Shown here: one piece after another, positions 36,231 to 47,200 of the stretch
How positions within the stretch are numbered: position 1 is the first letter of the stretch
Layout of the letters: each line of letters opens with the position of its first letter
Source of the DNA: Symbiodinium natans
Taxonomy: Eukaryota > Sar > Dinophyceae > Suessiales > Symbiodiniaceae
Length of the DNA: 64,000 nucleotides
Direction of reading: 5' to 3'
Assembly (NCBI GenBank): GCA_905221605.1
Contig: CAJNDS010002294.1
Location: 1-64,000, forward strand
Position numbers and translations under genes: made by a program
The notes under the pieces: generated by a model
The model's input: only the letters and a program-made list of their open reading frames with translations
Told to the model about the DNA's origin: nothing
Database searches by the model: none

Positions 36231-38165
36231 GGAGCTGCCTGCTTCTTCACAGGTGGTCCGGCTGCTGGGCCAAAGACGGCTGCAATGGATTGGTGCTAAA
36301 GGGTATGTGGCCTTGGGGATTCGAGCTCGGGATGTATAGCATAGGGCGCACCTAAACCCAAAACTTACCCCCCCTTTAAGACGCGCCCCAGCACCCTGGG
36401 TCCCTCAACCCAGCCCGACTGTCCCCGCCACATGGACAACTTGAGTACGCCGGAGCCAATGCGAACCGAAACCTCAAGGAGCAGTGCAGCATGCAAGACC
36501 CGATGGAAGCTGGACAAGCCTATCAACCCATGTTTTGCGGATGCGAGCCGCTGTCAAAAATGAAGAGCCATCGGCGCCCACCTGTACGGGAGGGGTGGCT
36601 TGTGCAATGCCTCGCCCCTCTGACGAGATGTTACTGCAAGTGGCCTATTCACAGATGGGGCGTTGGCTGTGGTGTCCCTCCCTCTCTCTTGAGGTTAATT
36701 ATCATGCATGCAGAATTGTTGTTTGTTGTGGCGGCGGTGGTGGTGCTGCTGCTCATTCCGCGCGGCCCCTGATGTGCTAGCTGCACACCCTGAATTACTC
36801 GGAAGGTGCACTCGCATGCACTCACCTATTCGTACTGGCACAGAAGAAGCAGATAGCCTAGACACGCTGTCTCACAAAATGACTGAGATCAGGTGCGCTT
36901 AACACTAATCATCAAAATTCAGACACGTTTAGCATTGTCTAACCTTGCCACCAGTACTGGCACTTCGAGATTGGCCCTGAACCACTGCCAGCCGCCTAGT
37001 AGTAGGTCTTGCCGCCACCTCCGTGTTTGGACACTTGGTCAGATTGCACACGAAACTGGCATTCCATGGCATTTCAGCAGAAGCTGAGACGGCTGCCCCA
37101 CTTCTCCGGAATGGTCTGGTTCTGGTAGAGGATGTAGGCAGACATGTCATACCTAGCGGCTAAGCTTCCGAGCCAGCAGTTCTGAGAGCAAGGCGACTGG
37201 TCCATGATGGATCCTGAGGTCTGGGCAGGTCCTTTCGGGCACGCAGCTATTTAAGAAAGCAACTGCAGCCGTCTCGAAGATGTTCTTGAGAACTTATGGA
37301 AACCCTGGCTCTCTTGCAGGTGGACATTGTGCAGAAGCAGGTGTCCTGCTGCTTCATGGAGCGCATCTTGGGCCAGATGTCGCCGCCCTTGATGGATGGG
37401 TGAACCTCCGAGATGTCCTTGAGACCTGTTCAGCAAGAGATTGCACGAAGCAGCAAAGGCGGACTCCAAACCGGAACCCCCGCGCTTGGATGCGCTGAGT
37501 CCGTGGCCATCGTACGTGGTGGGGTTGTTCAGGTAGTCCACCAGGCCTGCAAAGACTACAACGCACATGCGACGAGAGAAACGGAAAACGGCATGCGCCA
37601 GGGAACGTCACCTGCAACTCAAGATCCATATTCCTGTGCCTTCCACGGAGGCGCGGTTGGGCTGCGCACCACTAAGCTCCTCGATGGCCAGGCCCACGTT
37701 CCTGACTCAGGGCCATTGGCAGCGTGTGTGACAGCCCTGCTCGCCATGCGCTGATGATCTCTAATCCGAGACTGATCCAAACCGTGCCATGGTGCTGGTT
37801 GGTGCGGGTACCACCTCCGACGTGGCAGGAGGCGCAGGCTGCGTTGAACAGACGCTTGCCGCGGACGAGCTGCTCCTGAAGCACCCAGCAGGTATCAAAG
37901 GCATAAGAGCCTGCACAGAGAAGAGTCCCAGGACATGCAAGGCCTTGGTCAAAGTGGTGGTCTTGCCCTTGTCATCAACAGGAATCACCACATCCTGCAG
38001 CTGGCAGCATGAGCTGGACAACATTGCACAACCATGCCGCGTGCATCCGGGTGCTGACTCGGTGCCTCGACATCGGCCCTGGCAGGACCCGCGGTGCCGG
38101 CAACCAAGGCCAGGCCCAGCATGGCCCCAGCCGCGAAGCGCAGCAGCCCGTCGAAGGCTGTGGTC
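35457..38165. repeat. Long direct repeat, right copy (psbV E front to F)
   Basis: Partner of 26817-29525. Identity stops abruptly on the left inside intron 5 of copy E and on the right just upstream of exon 3 of copy F, where unrelated sequence begins. Confidence 0.95.
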
Positions 38166-38391
38166 ACTGCTGGCACCTGCCGATGCACAGTGCTGCGGAG
38201 TGGCCTTTTTCCACGGCCATGGGCAAACCCTGCAGATGGCAAGAAGCCTCTTCTGTGGCTGCGCTTCCGCTTCCAGCCAGACGCTCCAAGGGAGAATTCG
38301 TGGAAGGCGTGGTTTGCCTGCTGGCCTCGACACATTAGGCAAGTCCAGAAAGCAATGCAGCAAACGCAGTACAGTTCTGCAGCAAAAGCAT
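36996..38391 (-). CDS. psbV: Photosystem II cytochrome c550 (PsbV), tandem copy F, 5' exons unresolved
   Basis: Exons 3-10 are clear: 38176-38066, 37994-37944, 37875-37796, 37701-37640, 37546-37508, 37425-37350, 37152-37097, 37018-36996, all with GC donors. They encode the lumen-targeting segment (beginning VPAVTTAFDGLL, a third version) and the full mature protein. Sequence upstream of 38166 is unrelated to the other copies, so exons 1 and 2 could not be placed by comparison. A candidate signal-peptide start is the ATG at 38391 (MLLLQNCTAFAALLSG), and a Ser/Thr-rich stretch after AG|G near 38333 could be the transit part. Without those exons the copy could be a 5'-truncated pseudogene or a gene with a newly acquired leader. 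It is the most upstream copy. Confidence 0.8.
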
Positions 38392-38533
38392 GCCCCGAGC
38401 CTGAATGCTGTTCGCGACAAAAGCACGATGCAGACCAATCAAGGCGATGCTGGCCACCTGAAAGTTTGCTGGGACGCCAAATGTTCGTTGAACAAGTTTT
38501 TTCATCACGTGTTGCCTTTAGAGGTTGGAGAAC

Positions 38534-39355
38534 GAGCTGATGCTCATGATGCTTGCCAGCTTAGCTTCTGGGTACGGGCACAGTTGGCTAGGCCCCAGCT
38601 CCAGCTGAAGCTCATGGTGCTTGCCAGCTTGTGCTTCGGGGACAGTTGACTACTGCGGGCCAGCTGATTCCAGCTGATGCTCATGATGCTTGCCTGCATG
38701 TCCTTGGGGATACGCCGACAGGGGCCCAGCTGATCCCAGCTGATGCTCATGATGCTCCTCTGCTTGTCCTTCGGGCACAGTCGGCTACAGCGACACAGGC
38801 CCAGCTGATCCCAGCTGATGCTCATGATGCTCGCCAGCGCGTGCTTCGGGGGGGCAGTTGGCTACTTTTGACTTTTGACTTTGACACGCGATGTGAGAAC
38901 ACACGTAGCGGTTTTAGGACGGGCGTATGCCCGGCGACTCATGGTCGCTCTCATATTGAGATCCGAGACGAGAAAAGCAAAACCAAATAATTCGGTATGG
39001 CGTGTCCGGAGACCCTGCACATGCCCGGTCTCGAGCAACATCCCCCAGCCCAAAAGCCCAGCAGGGATTCAGAACACAGAGTCAGACCCAAAGACTACAG
39101 TAGGACACAACAAGACAACATAAGGTAGGGGGTGTGGGGGGAGCGAGGGCAGTTGGCTACCCCGACAAGGGGCCAGCTGCTCCCAGCTGATGCTTATGAT
39201 GCTCGTCTGCTTGTCCTTCGGGCAAAGTTGGCTACTGCGACAAGGGCCAGCTGATCCCAACCGATGCTCATGATGCTTGCCAGCGTGTCCTTGAGGACAA
39301 TTGGCTCATGATGCTCGTTTGCTTGTGGAGGGGCCCAGCTGATCCCAGCTATCTT
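38534..39355. repeat. Minisatellite with AGCTGATGCTCATGATGCT core
   Basis: Units of about 65-75 bp with cores near 38537, 38602, 38673, 38739, 38814, 39187 and 39262, each joined to GCTTGTCCTTCGGGCACAG-like sequence and CCAGCTGATCCCAGCTGATG. About 300 bp of unrelated sequence (38865-39150) interrupts the array. On the minus strand a repeated peptide phrase (SISWDQLGPCR and CPKDKQ) stays open over five units, but it fails across the interruption. Confidence 0.85.
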
Positions 39356-39359
39356 GGAG

Positions 39360-40440
39360 CTGATTCATAAGGAAATATAAGGAACCAGGGAGATCCAGGG
39401 AGTGCATGGGCCTCTGATTTTGGGCCTGTGGGGCTCATGAAGCCGTATCTGGGGAAGATGAGCCCTTGCGCGAAGCTCCGAGGTGCAGAGTCGCGTATAG
39501 CACTTTCTGGTTCCGTTTTCCAGGCTTCCAAAAAGCCCCATGAGTAGCTTCTCTGTCGAGACTCTGCCAGCAGACCCACCGCACGAAGAGCCATGGCTTT
39601 AAGCCTCCAGAGCATAAATTGGCTGGAATTTCATGCTCATTACCCCGATCTACACGATCCTGCCCTTGACGGCTGCCCCGCCTTGCTGGCTCCGGTCTTG
39701 GCTGCAGCTGGGGCCGAAAATGGCTCTGCGGATGTTGGAGATTGACCACTTGCGACAAAAGCACTGGCCGGCACATGACTACTAGTGACGGGAAAATCTT
39801 GATAGACCCAGGTAAACGCCATGACACCCCTACTAGTAGCCCCCTTTCCACTGACAGAAATTTCCAACTAGCCCACTGCAAGTGCGAGGCAGCACCGGGT
39901 CCTGGAGGGCTTCCTCAATCCTTCCTCCCAGGTCCTGCCACACATTGCATTCCAAGTCAAGGCTGTACTAAGTTACGAAGACTCCACTGAACTCGGCTGA
40001 CAACAAAAGGACGCCCCCAGTGGTCACTTCACAAGCCTGCTGTCTCGCCCAGTGCGGCACAGCTGCCAGTCCTCTAAGCGCTTTGAGAGCACTTCGTAGA
40101 TCGAGTTGGCCACCTTGCAGAGTACCAGGGCATCACCGGATACGAGTATCACCATCACTCAGTGTGCCCAATCAAGAGCCAGGCGAAGTCATCACCTGAA
40201 CAGATCTCAAGGACTCAGGTCACACAGCCACTCGGCCCGACTCTGGTTCGACGATTCGACGATCTTTTTGTTAAAGTCTTTCAAAAACACATTGAGAAAC
40301 ACTTCTGAAGGACTGAAGGACTTGGCTCTGGTTCTGAGTCCACGTCTCTTGGCGGCTGAGCTGCGCTCGAAGAGAGCATCCTGAGAGGATGGGGCGCCAC
40401 GATGCGCCATGCACTTCAAGCTGCATCCAAAGAAATGTGA
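39360..40440. other. No gene recognised
   Basis: Overlapping frames of 60-150 codons on both strands without clear motifs. The right part (40207-40440, minus) may hold the last exons of the coiled-coil gene that starts at 41763 but three frames compete there. Confidence 0.35.
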
Positions 40441-40450
40441 AAACTGAGAC

Positions 40451-41763
40451 TCTTGCAGCTGTTGCTTTGTCCACCAAGGCATCCTCTGGATATCAGGTAC
40501 ATGATGGCACATGGAGCTGCAACATATTGCAGCGTACTCACTTGCAATTCATGGCGAGAGGTCCTCTGGTCGGGCTTCCAGTATTTCAAGACGTCCGCAA
40601 ACGTTGGCAAAGCCCTCGCGAACCTCCTGAACCACATTCTGCAGTGCAGCACATTGCGGCAAGCGACGCGGTCCGCAGTAACTGCCCAGGAGTGTCCTCG
40701 TGCATGGAGCTTCGCTGGATGAGCTCGGACTCCAGCCTCGCTTATCAGTCGGGCTTGCCTGGACCCTTTCACCAGCATGTCCTTGCATGGGCCTCTGCAA
40801 GCGTTGGTGGTGCTGTTTTAGCGTGTCCTCAAGAGCAAAGTACTTGACTTCCTATTCCATCTCTAATTCCATCTTCTGTTTATTCAGGAAAGAAGGCCCT
40901 TCTGTAGTCCTCCAGCGCCAGCTGGCCGCGGAGCTTTGAAGCCATGGCCTGCACCTGCTGCTCGTAGCCTCCGGCGCCACCCACTTAAACTGACAGCTGC
41001 TTGGTGCACGCAGCTGGCTCGGAGGAGAAGAGAGAGAGAGAGAGAGAAGGACATAAAGAAAGCAACAAAGAAAGAACGAAAGAAAGAAAGCAAGAAAGAA
41101 ACAAAGAAAGAAGAAAAACAGAGAGAGCAAGAGAGACGGAGGAAAAATTACGGAGAACAGCCACAAGCCTTGGCACTTCTTCTGCATCTCCTCCTCCACC
41201 TGATGCCTCCACTCCCACCGCCGATCGTCGAGCAGGTCCACGCGACGGATCTGGGCCTGCATCTCGTCTGACAACCCTTTGAAGTTGCCACTGAGCTCGG
41301 CAAGCCTCCTCTCAACCCGGGGCTGGAGACCCTCCGCTGCGGAGACCTTCTCCTCTAGCCGAGTTAGGCTTGCATCCTTGCCTTTGTCTCCTTGAACTTG
41401 CAATTTGCTGATTTGTTTTTCCACCTTCTCTTCGAAGGCTTCTATCTGTCTGCGCACGGCTGCCAAGACAGCACTCTCGTAGGAGGCCCGCGCCGCGGCA
41501 TTCACAACAGTTCGGGTGCCGCTGAGCGCCCGCACACCCGCAGGGCTGGGACTCTCAACACCACGGCCGCGGATGCGGGGGTTGAGCTGGTACTGCCACG
41601 GGCTGCCAGGCGCTGGCGTGACAGGACCCGAAGCCGAGCCCGCGCTGGGGCCCGGCCGGCGTGCCAAGGGTTCCGGGGAAACCCTGTCATTCTCCCGGGG
41701 CGTCCCGCCGGGCAAGCTCAGACTCCCGGGACCTGGTGGACCTGGAGAGCTGGCGGCTGCCAT
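40451..41763 (-). CDS. Coiled-coil protein with proline-rich N-terminus, five exons solved
   Basis: A true ATG at 41763 opens exon 1 (to 41169, donor CCAAG|GC). The first ~95 residues are Pro/Gly/Ser-rich and disordered, followed by a long coiled coil (RRQIEAFEEKVEKQISKLQV, then KVSAAEGLQPRVERRLAELS). Exon 2 is 40968-40898 (YEQQVQAMASKLRGQLALED), exon 3 is 40827-40759, exon 4 is 40626-40564 (EVREGFANVCGRLEILEARP, GA donor inferred), and exon 5 is 40483-40451 (tentative). Phases agree throughout, exons 2-5 follow AG|G, and donors of exons 1-3 are GC. Intron 1 contains a CTTT-rich tract. The gene continues further downstream but the last exons are not clear. No catalytic domain is seen; probably a structural or scaffold protein. 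Family not recognised. Confidence 0.7.
41015..41125. repeat. GA/GAAA-rich tract in intron 1 of the coiled-coil gene
   Basis: (GA)n then (GAAA)n and CAAA variants on plus; pyrimidine-rich on the transcribed sense (minus) strand, a little upstream of the exon 2 acceptor. It could act as an extended polypyrimidine tract. Confidence 0.85.
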
Positions 41764-41819
41764 GGCGGAGATGCAGAAGGCTGTTGGCTTCGTTGGCTTC
41801 GTTGGCTTCAAGTCTGAAG

Positions 41820-43080
41820 GTTGAGTTTGTGGGGTCTGCGGTTTGGAGCGCTGAGGAACTGTGCGCGATATCGCGCAACATTAAGAGGTGCTTTTTTTCT
41901 GAGTTGATGTGTGAGTCACAGGGAAACGGGAAAGCTCTGTGGCAGAACTGAGTAAGGAGTAGCCGGGTAGCCGTTCTCAGGCTTGTTCCCTGCGGGAGTT
42001 TTTGTCTTTTTTGTCACGTTTGAGTTTGATTTAAAACGCTCACACAGGAGATCAAGCAAAGAAGGCGAGCGAATTTCAAGCCAGACTGATGCGCATGCTG
42101 ACGGTCTGCCAACGTCTACATGCACTGTCGAGCTGCAGGTCACAGACGCAATGGTTGCAGAGTGTTGCAGTCTCACAGCCTCGAGCCTTTGCTGGAACTT
42201 GTCAACGGACCAGACCTAACCAACAGCGCCATTCGACGAGAAAACAGCCATCCAAGAAGCCATTCACATTGGGTGTGGCGTGCACCATCAACCGAGATAC
42301 TACGTAGCGCTGCAGGTACCAGCCAGTATGTAACCGAAACCAAGGAGATGGGGATTGCGAGAACCAGCCCTCAACTCAGAAACCTTTACGTGTCAACTCT
42401 TGAGGCATGAGGGCACACTCCAAACGTGAGCAGCGATCACCTGTAAACAGACCCATGTGGGCAGAGCCAGGTTCCAGCAGTCGCTGTATGTGACAGAGGA
42501 TTCACTCGATTTTGGGAGCGAGCTGCTAGCGCTGGGTGTTTCTGTGAGGGGCAGGTGGACCCGGTCTGCCCTGGCTCCCGTAACATTCCCACTACAGTTG
42601 GGCTATTTATGGTGTGTGAAGATAGCGGAGTGAGTGAAAAAGCGAATGAATAAAGTACGAAGAGAATAGTAAAAACCAAGGTTGACCGTGTACTCGCGAA
42701 TCATTCTCTGAGTTCAACCGCCAGTCAAGGTACGTCCAACATTCCCCTTTCCTCACATCTTTCTTCTAATCTCACCGCCAGGCAAAGGACAACTTGTTTC
42801 GTTCGTGTGTTTCGTTCGTGCGTGAAATGAATTCATGCGCTCACTTGTTTCACGCGTTCACTTATAATTCTATTTCACTTACTCTCTTCACTTTATATTA
42901 TAGGGGTGCGCGTAAAAAGAATTAAATGAGCGCACAAAGGCTGGTTCCTGCTCGAGCATTCGAGTAAGAATTCTGAGCGACATGCTGACAAAAGGGCTCC
43001 TTCGGTGTCGCCTCTGCGCAGTGCAATTCAGGTCAAAACTTGACTCTACTTTGATTCTGACTCCTCAAAACAGCAACCGC
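41820..43080. other. No gene recognised; possible 5' flank of the coiled-coil gene
   Basis: Frames under 100 codons. 42790-42900 has repeated TTTCGTTCGTG and TTCACTT steps and is comparatively AT-rich. I cannot point to a promoter. Confidence 0.35.
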
Positions 43081-43429
43081 AATCCAGCCTATGAGGCTGA
43101 GACCTGCATCCTGGTCCGACATGTTCCCTGTCCGTGCGATGCAAGATGTGACGGAATGTGACGGAAGTGACGACAACCGTGAATCCATCGAGCTCCAGAT
43201 GCCCACCCGCCCCTTCCCCCCACCTTCGCGCAGTGCGATGACAACCTCCGGGTCTGGGCACCTCATGTCCCGACGCTGCAGTCACTACGTGTTCATGTCC
43301 CTTGCTACAGAAGAACTCTCAAGCTTGTCGAATTCCGAGAACTCATCTCTTTCCGGCCTGCTTGCTTGGCCAGACGCCGCCCCATGCCCGTCATGCAGGA
43401 CTTCTGCATGAAATGCCTGCGAAGCTGGA

Positions 43430-43590
43430 ACACTCTCCCGTACCCCTCCCGTACCCCTCCCGTACCCCACCCGTGGCCCGTTTAGGCCGAGAGCTGAGAG
43501 GCTGAGAGGGAGACCAAGCGCTTGCCCCGCAGCTCCTGCGTCAGGTCCGTGGCCTCCTCCAGCATCGGCTGAAGCTCCTCCAGGCACCAT
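43430..43590 (-). CDS. Possible coiled-coil exon
   Basis: One minus-strand frame reads LEELQPMLEEATDLTQELRG, with heptad-like spacing, close to 43500-43585. The neighbouring longer frame (225 codons) is Gly-rich and crosses a minisatellite, so it looks like a shadow. A second possible exon lies near 43750-43830 (RRLQGCFHDAREKMCS). Confidence 0.35.
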
Positions 43591-43609
43591 GAAAATTGGG
43601 GCAAGAAAA

Positions 43610-43715
43610 CCCCCAGAAAAACTCACGAAACCCCATATGAAACCCCATATATGAACCCCAAAAATGAAACCCCTTTGTATGAAACCCCTGTTGTGAAACC
43701 TCCCACTCAGGGAAG
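43610..43715. repeat. ATGAAACCCC minisatellite
   Basis: Eight or so units of about 10-16 bp containing ATGAAACCCC, with variable linkers. Probably intronic if the flanking exon calls are right. Confidence 0.75.
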
Positions 43716-44149
43716 CTTGGACTTGCCCCATCCCGGGCCTGGAGGAAGGCAACCTGCCCGCAGCACTGCGCAGAACACATTTTTTCTCTGGCATCATGGA
43801 AACATCCCTGGAGCCTCCTAAGACTTCTAAAGTCTGAAGGCAAATCTCAACCCAGCTGAACAGGTTGAAAACATGCTGGAATGCGAAGGGAATGCGAAGG
43901 CAGCCGAGCGGCCACCGCCGAAGCCCGCTCAATTCCGAGCTCTGCCTCTTCAGGCACTTCATGGCACTTCATGGCACTTCCACACAGCATTGCAGTCGGC
44001 GACGAGAGCATGATCTGCCTCCAGCTCTTCAATGAGTGAATCCGGCACTCCACTTGGCTTCTTCGGTCGTGGGAGGCCTGTTCGGGAAGGCATCTAACTT
44101 GTCGCATGGCGATACTCACCTGGTTCTATTTTTGGGAGAGAAGGGCAGC

Positions 44150-44215
44150 GCTTCCTGTCTTGCTGCTGGACCTTCGCAAGGTACGGTTCTGCCTCCCGAA
44201 TACGTGGCAAGAATG
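44150..44215 (-). CDS. Possible short coiled-coil exon
   Basis: After AG|G on the minus strand the frame reads AEPYLAKVQQQDRKR. Short, but splice motif and composition match the other exons on this strand. Confidence 0.3.
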
Positions 44216-44299
44216 CGGCAGGGGAAAAAAAGTAAATATGACTCCCAAGACATGACCTCGTCACCGGACCGTAGAGGCGAAACCTTCGTAGCACATCTT

Positions 44300-47200
44300 G
44301 GAGGCGACCGCAGAAGATGAAAAAAACTCAAAGCTGGCGGCAACAATGCTACGGCACTGACGCGTGGCCGTGTCCAACCTGCAGCATGTCCCCTGGCCTA
44401 GGTCACGACGCTTCATGAGCATCGGAAGACTCCGGCAAGCCATCTTGGGTGACTGGCTGAAGTGTTGCCGTGTCTTTAATTCGCCGGTTGTTGATGCACA
44501 CCTACCAAAAGCACCCTAAGGTTGAAGTGACTTGCGTGCTGCCGATTCATGCAACTGCTTCTATTTTCTTCAAGGCCTTTGGAGGCCCGCCCTTGTACAA
44601 AGATCCCTTCCTGGCAACAATCCGTGACACAGAACCATGGCTTTAGCGTCATCGGCTGTCGGATGATTAAGCCTCTGAAACTGTTCGCTGTCATCTCCAA
44701 AATCCACCTGCGTCAAGAGCACGTTTTCAACGTTTTCAGTGTCAGCCCATTTCAGTCCCTATGCAGGCTTCCCATGGCACCTGAATCTCGACATCGTGCC
44801 CAGGCTGCCAGGAAACCTGGCACATCGCCTGACGGAGTCCATCGTGCTAAAGGTCAGCAGCGGCTCGTCCCAATCGAACTGAAAGCTTCAGAGATTGCAG
44901 GTCGGCTGTGTGTCTGAGTTTTGTGAGCTTGAGGGCTTGCAGGGCCACGTGTGTGCATACACTGACACAAGGAAACCTTTTGTCAACTACATCAAAACTC
45001 TTGCAGTGAGGCCATGCCAACAACGCCGCATTGGCTGCCTCACGAATGCCCAGACCATCCAGGCGTACTTGGCAGGACCTCAGACTCATCAAATCTCGTC
45101 GATTTCGTGCAGCTGGCTTTGTTGCCATCAAAAAAAGTCTGTCCAGTCATGGCTTGGCTTCCACGCGCGCCGCTCCCGATGCAAACCTGAGCTTCGACAT
45201 GCCTTGAGGACCTTCTCAACCGCCGAGAATCGGCTGTGTGTCCGAATGAGGCCGGCACGCTTTGATTCGCTGGCAGTACGTATCGCAAGCAGCCTGGGGC
45301 AAGGCTGTCCAAAGTCAAGAGTCACTTGGCAGGCGGGGCGGAAAGCGAACAGACAGCGAAGACATGACACACCGTGCCAATTTCTGGACATGGGCAGCAT
45401 CGGACAGAGTGATGGACAGAGAACCATCGCTGACAAAGCTTCCTACCTGAGAGTAGCGGATCATCGCACACGTTGATCAGACAAGGCTCCTTCCACAGAC
45501 GTGAGAAAGTGGGTCTGAAGAGTTGCATCCTCTTTGTGGAACCAGGACAATATGTTAAATAGCACAGACCCTGCCAGAAGGGTTGTCAGATGCTTACCGC
45601 TCCCAGCATGGAAGCTTGCGCCCCAAGACATCACACCTCAACAGATGGACTTTCAGCTGGCATTGGCAGCATGTCTGGAGCGGTCCTCGGGCGCTACGCC
45701 ACCTGGCATGACTAGCCACTAACACGCCGCAAAATCTTGCCAGGAACCCTGCATTTGCAAGTCATTGAGCCCAGCAAACTCACCTCACATGATGTTTTGC
45801 TCCGCGACAATGTCTGCAGATTGTTTGCTGTGTCGAGACAGCCGACAACTCGCCAGGCGCAGAAACCAAGTTTGTCTAGTAACGCGACTGACTCGTTGAT
45901 ACTCAACTAATCCAGGAATCAAAGAGGCTTCATGCTGTCGCCTTGGGGAAGCGAAGAATCACGACTCTCACGATGCTGTGCACACGCGGCAGCTTGCAAG
46001 CACCAATGCATGCATGGGAATCATATGGAAATCAAAATTCGTGCCGAGCTTCGGCCCTCGGCCTTCTCGTAGTGAGCCTTGATGGGTGGGATGTTGGAAA
46101 TCCACCTTAGTGGGCGCCACCTTTTTGTGCACAAAAGGAAATAGGCTGAAGGGACCCAACCATTGTCGAGGAAGTGAATCCTCGTGCAGCCGAATCACTG
46201 ATGCAGCTTGGTGATGTTTGCATACGGAGCCAGGGCATCAGCAGGGATACCATCCAGAAAGGTCGGCTGGCGGAAGATGGTGGTCATGCACCAGACGTAC
46301 AAAGCTTGGCGGGCGAAATGCAGCGAACACGACGAGCATCACAAGTGAGGACTTCAGAAAACCAGCAGGGCACGTGCTATCCACTCGCAAACCAAGAGAC
46401 GTCCGATGGTCAGCTTTGTTGGGAAATTGTCCTGGGCTGTGTGAACATCCGGAAAACGTCTTGACTTGAAAGCGCGAAGGTTGGAAGGTTAGGCCTTAGG
46501 GCATCTGATGTCTGTCTTTACGTGTGAGTAAGTATGCATATAGGCATACATGTATGTCGTAACCCCACCACCACCACCACCACCGCCCCCCCCCCCAAAA
46601 AAATAAAAAAATCAACATGGTTTTTTGCAATTTCTACATTAGTGTAGAGCAGCAGGCATGAACGTGAGACTAACGTGAGCGTCTTGCATTTCAATCTTCG
46701 ATTTCCTGGGGATTCAAAAGAAGGATTGATAAAACCTCTGAAGGCTCTGAACGTTTTCTATCGAAACACACCGGTCAAAAGCGCGGCGCACTCCCAAACC
46801 TTAGGCCCTGAACTTTAACCTTAAGCCCCAAGCCCTAAAACTTCAATGCCAAAACCCTACACCCCCATGCAGCTTGTTGCAAACTTTGAACAAGGCCCGC
46901 GTCCAAGATTCAAGATTCAAGACGCCTGGGAAATTCACTGGGGATCTCGGCCCTTATTCGCGTTTTTCATTGCTATTCAAATTTGGAATAAATGCTCGGA
47001 TCCTGAAGCATCTTAAGATTCTTGAGAATAACTCGACATCATCGCACGGAAGGGCTGGGCTAATGAAAGATAAGTTGGCTCGCTTTAGGAAATGCCATTT
47101 CTACACACGTAAACTTACTCCAGGCCTTTGTGACTCTTACTTTGGAGAGGCCTGGCTCTGGCCATGTTGCTTGTTGAACGTATTTTTCCCATGTGCATCC

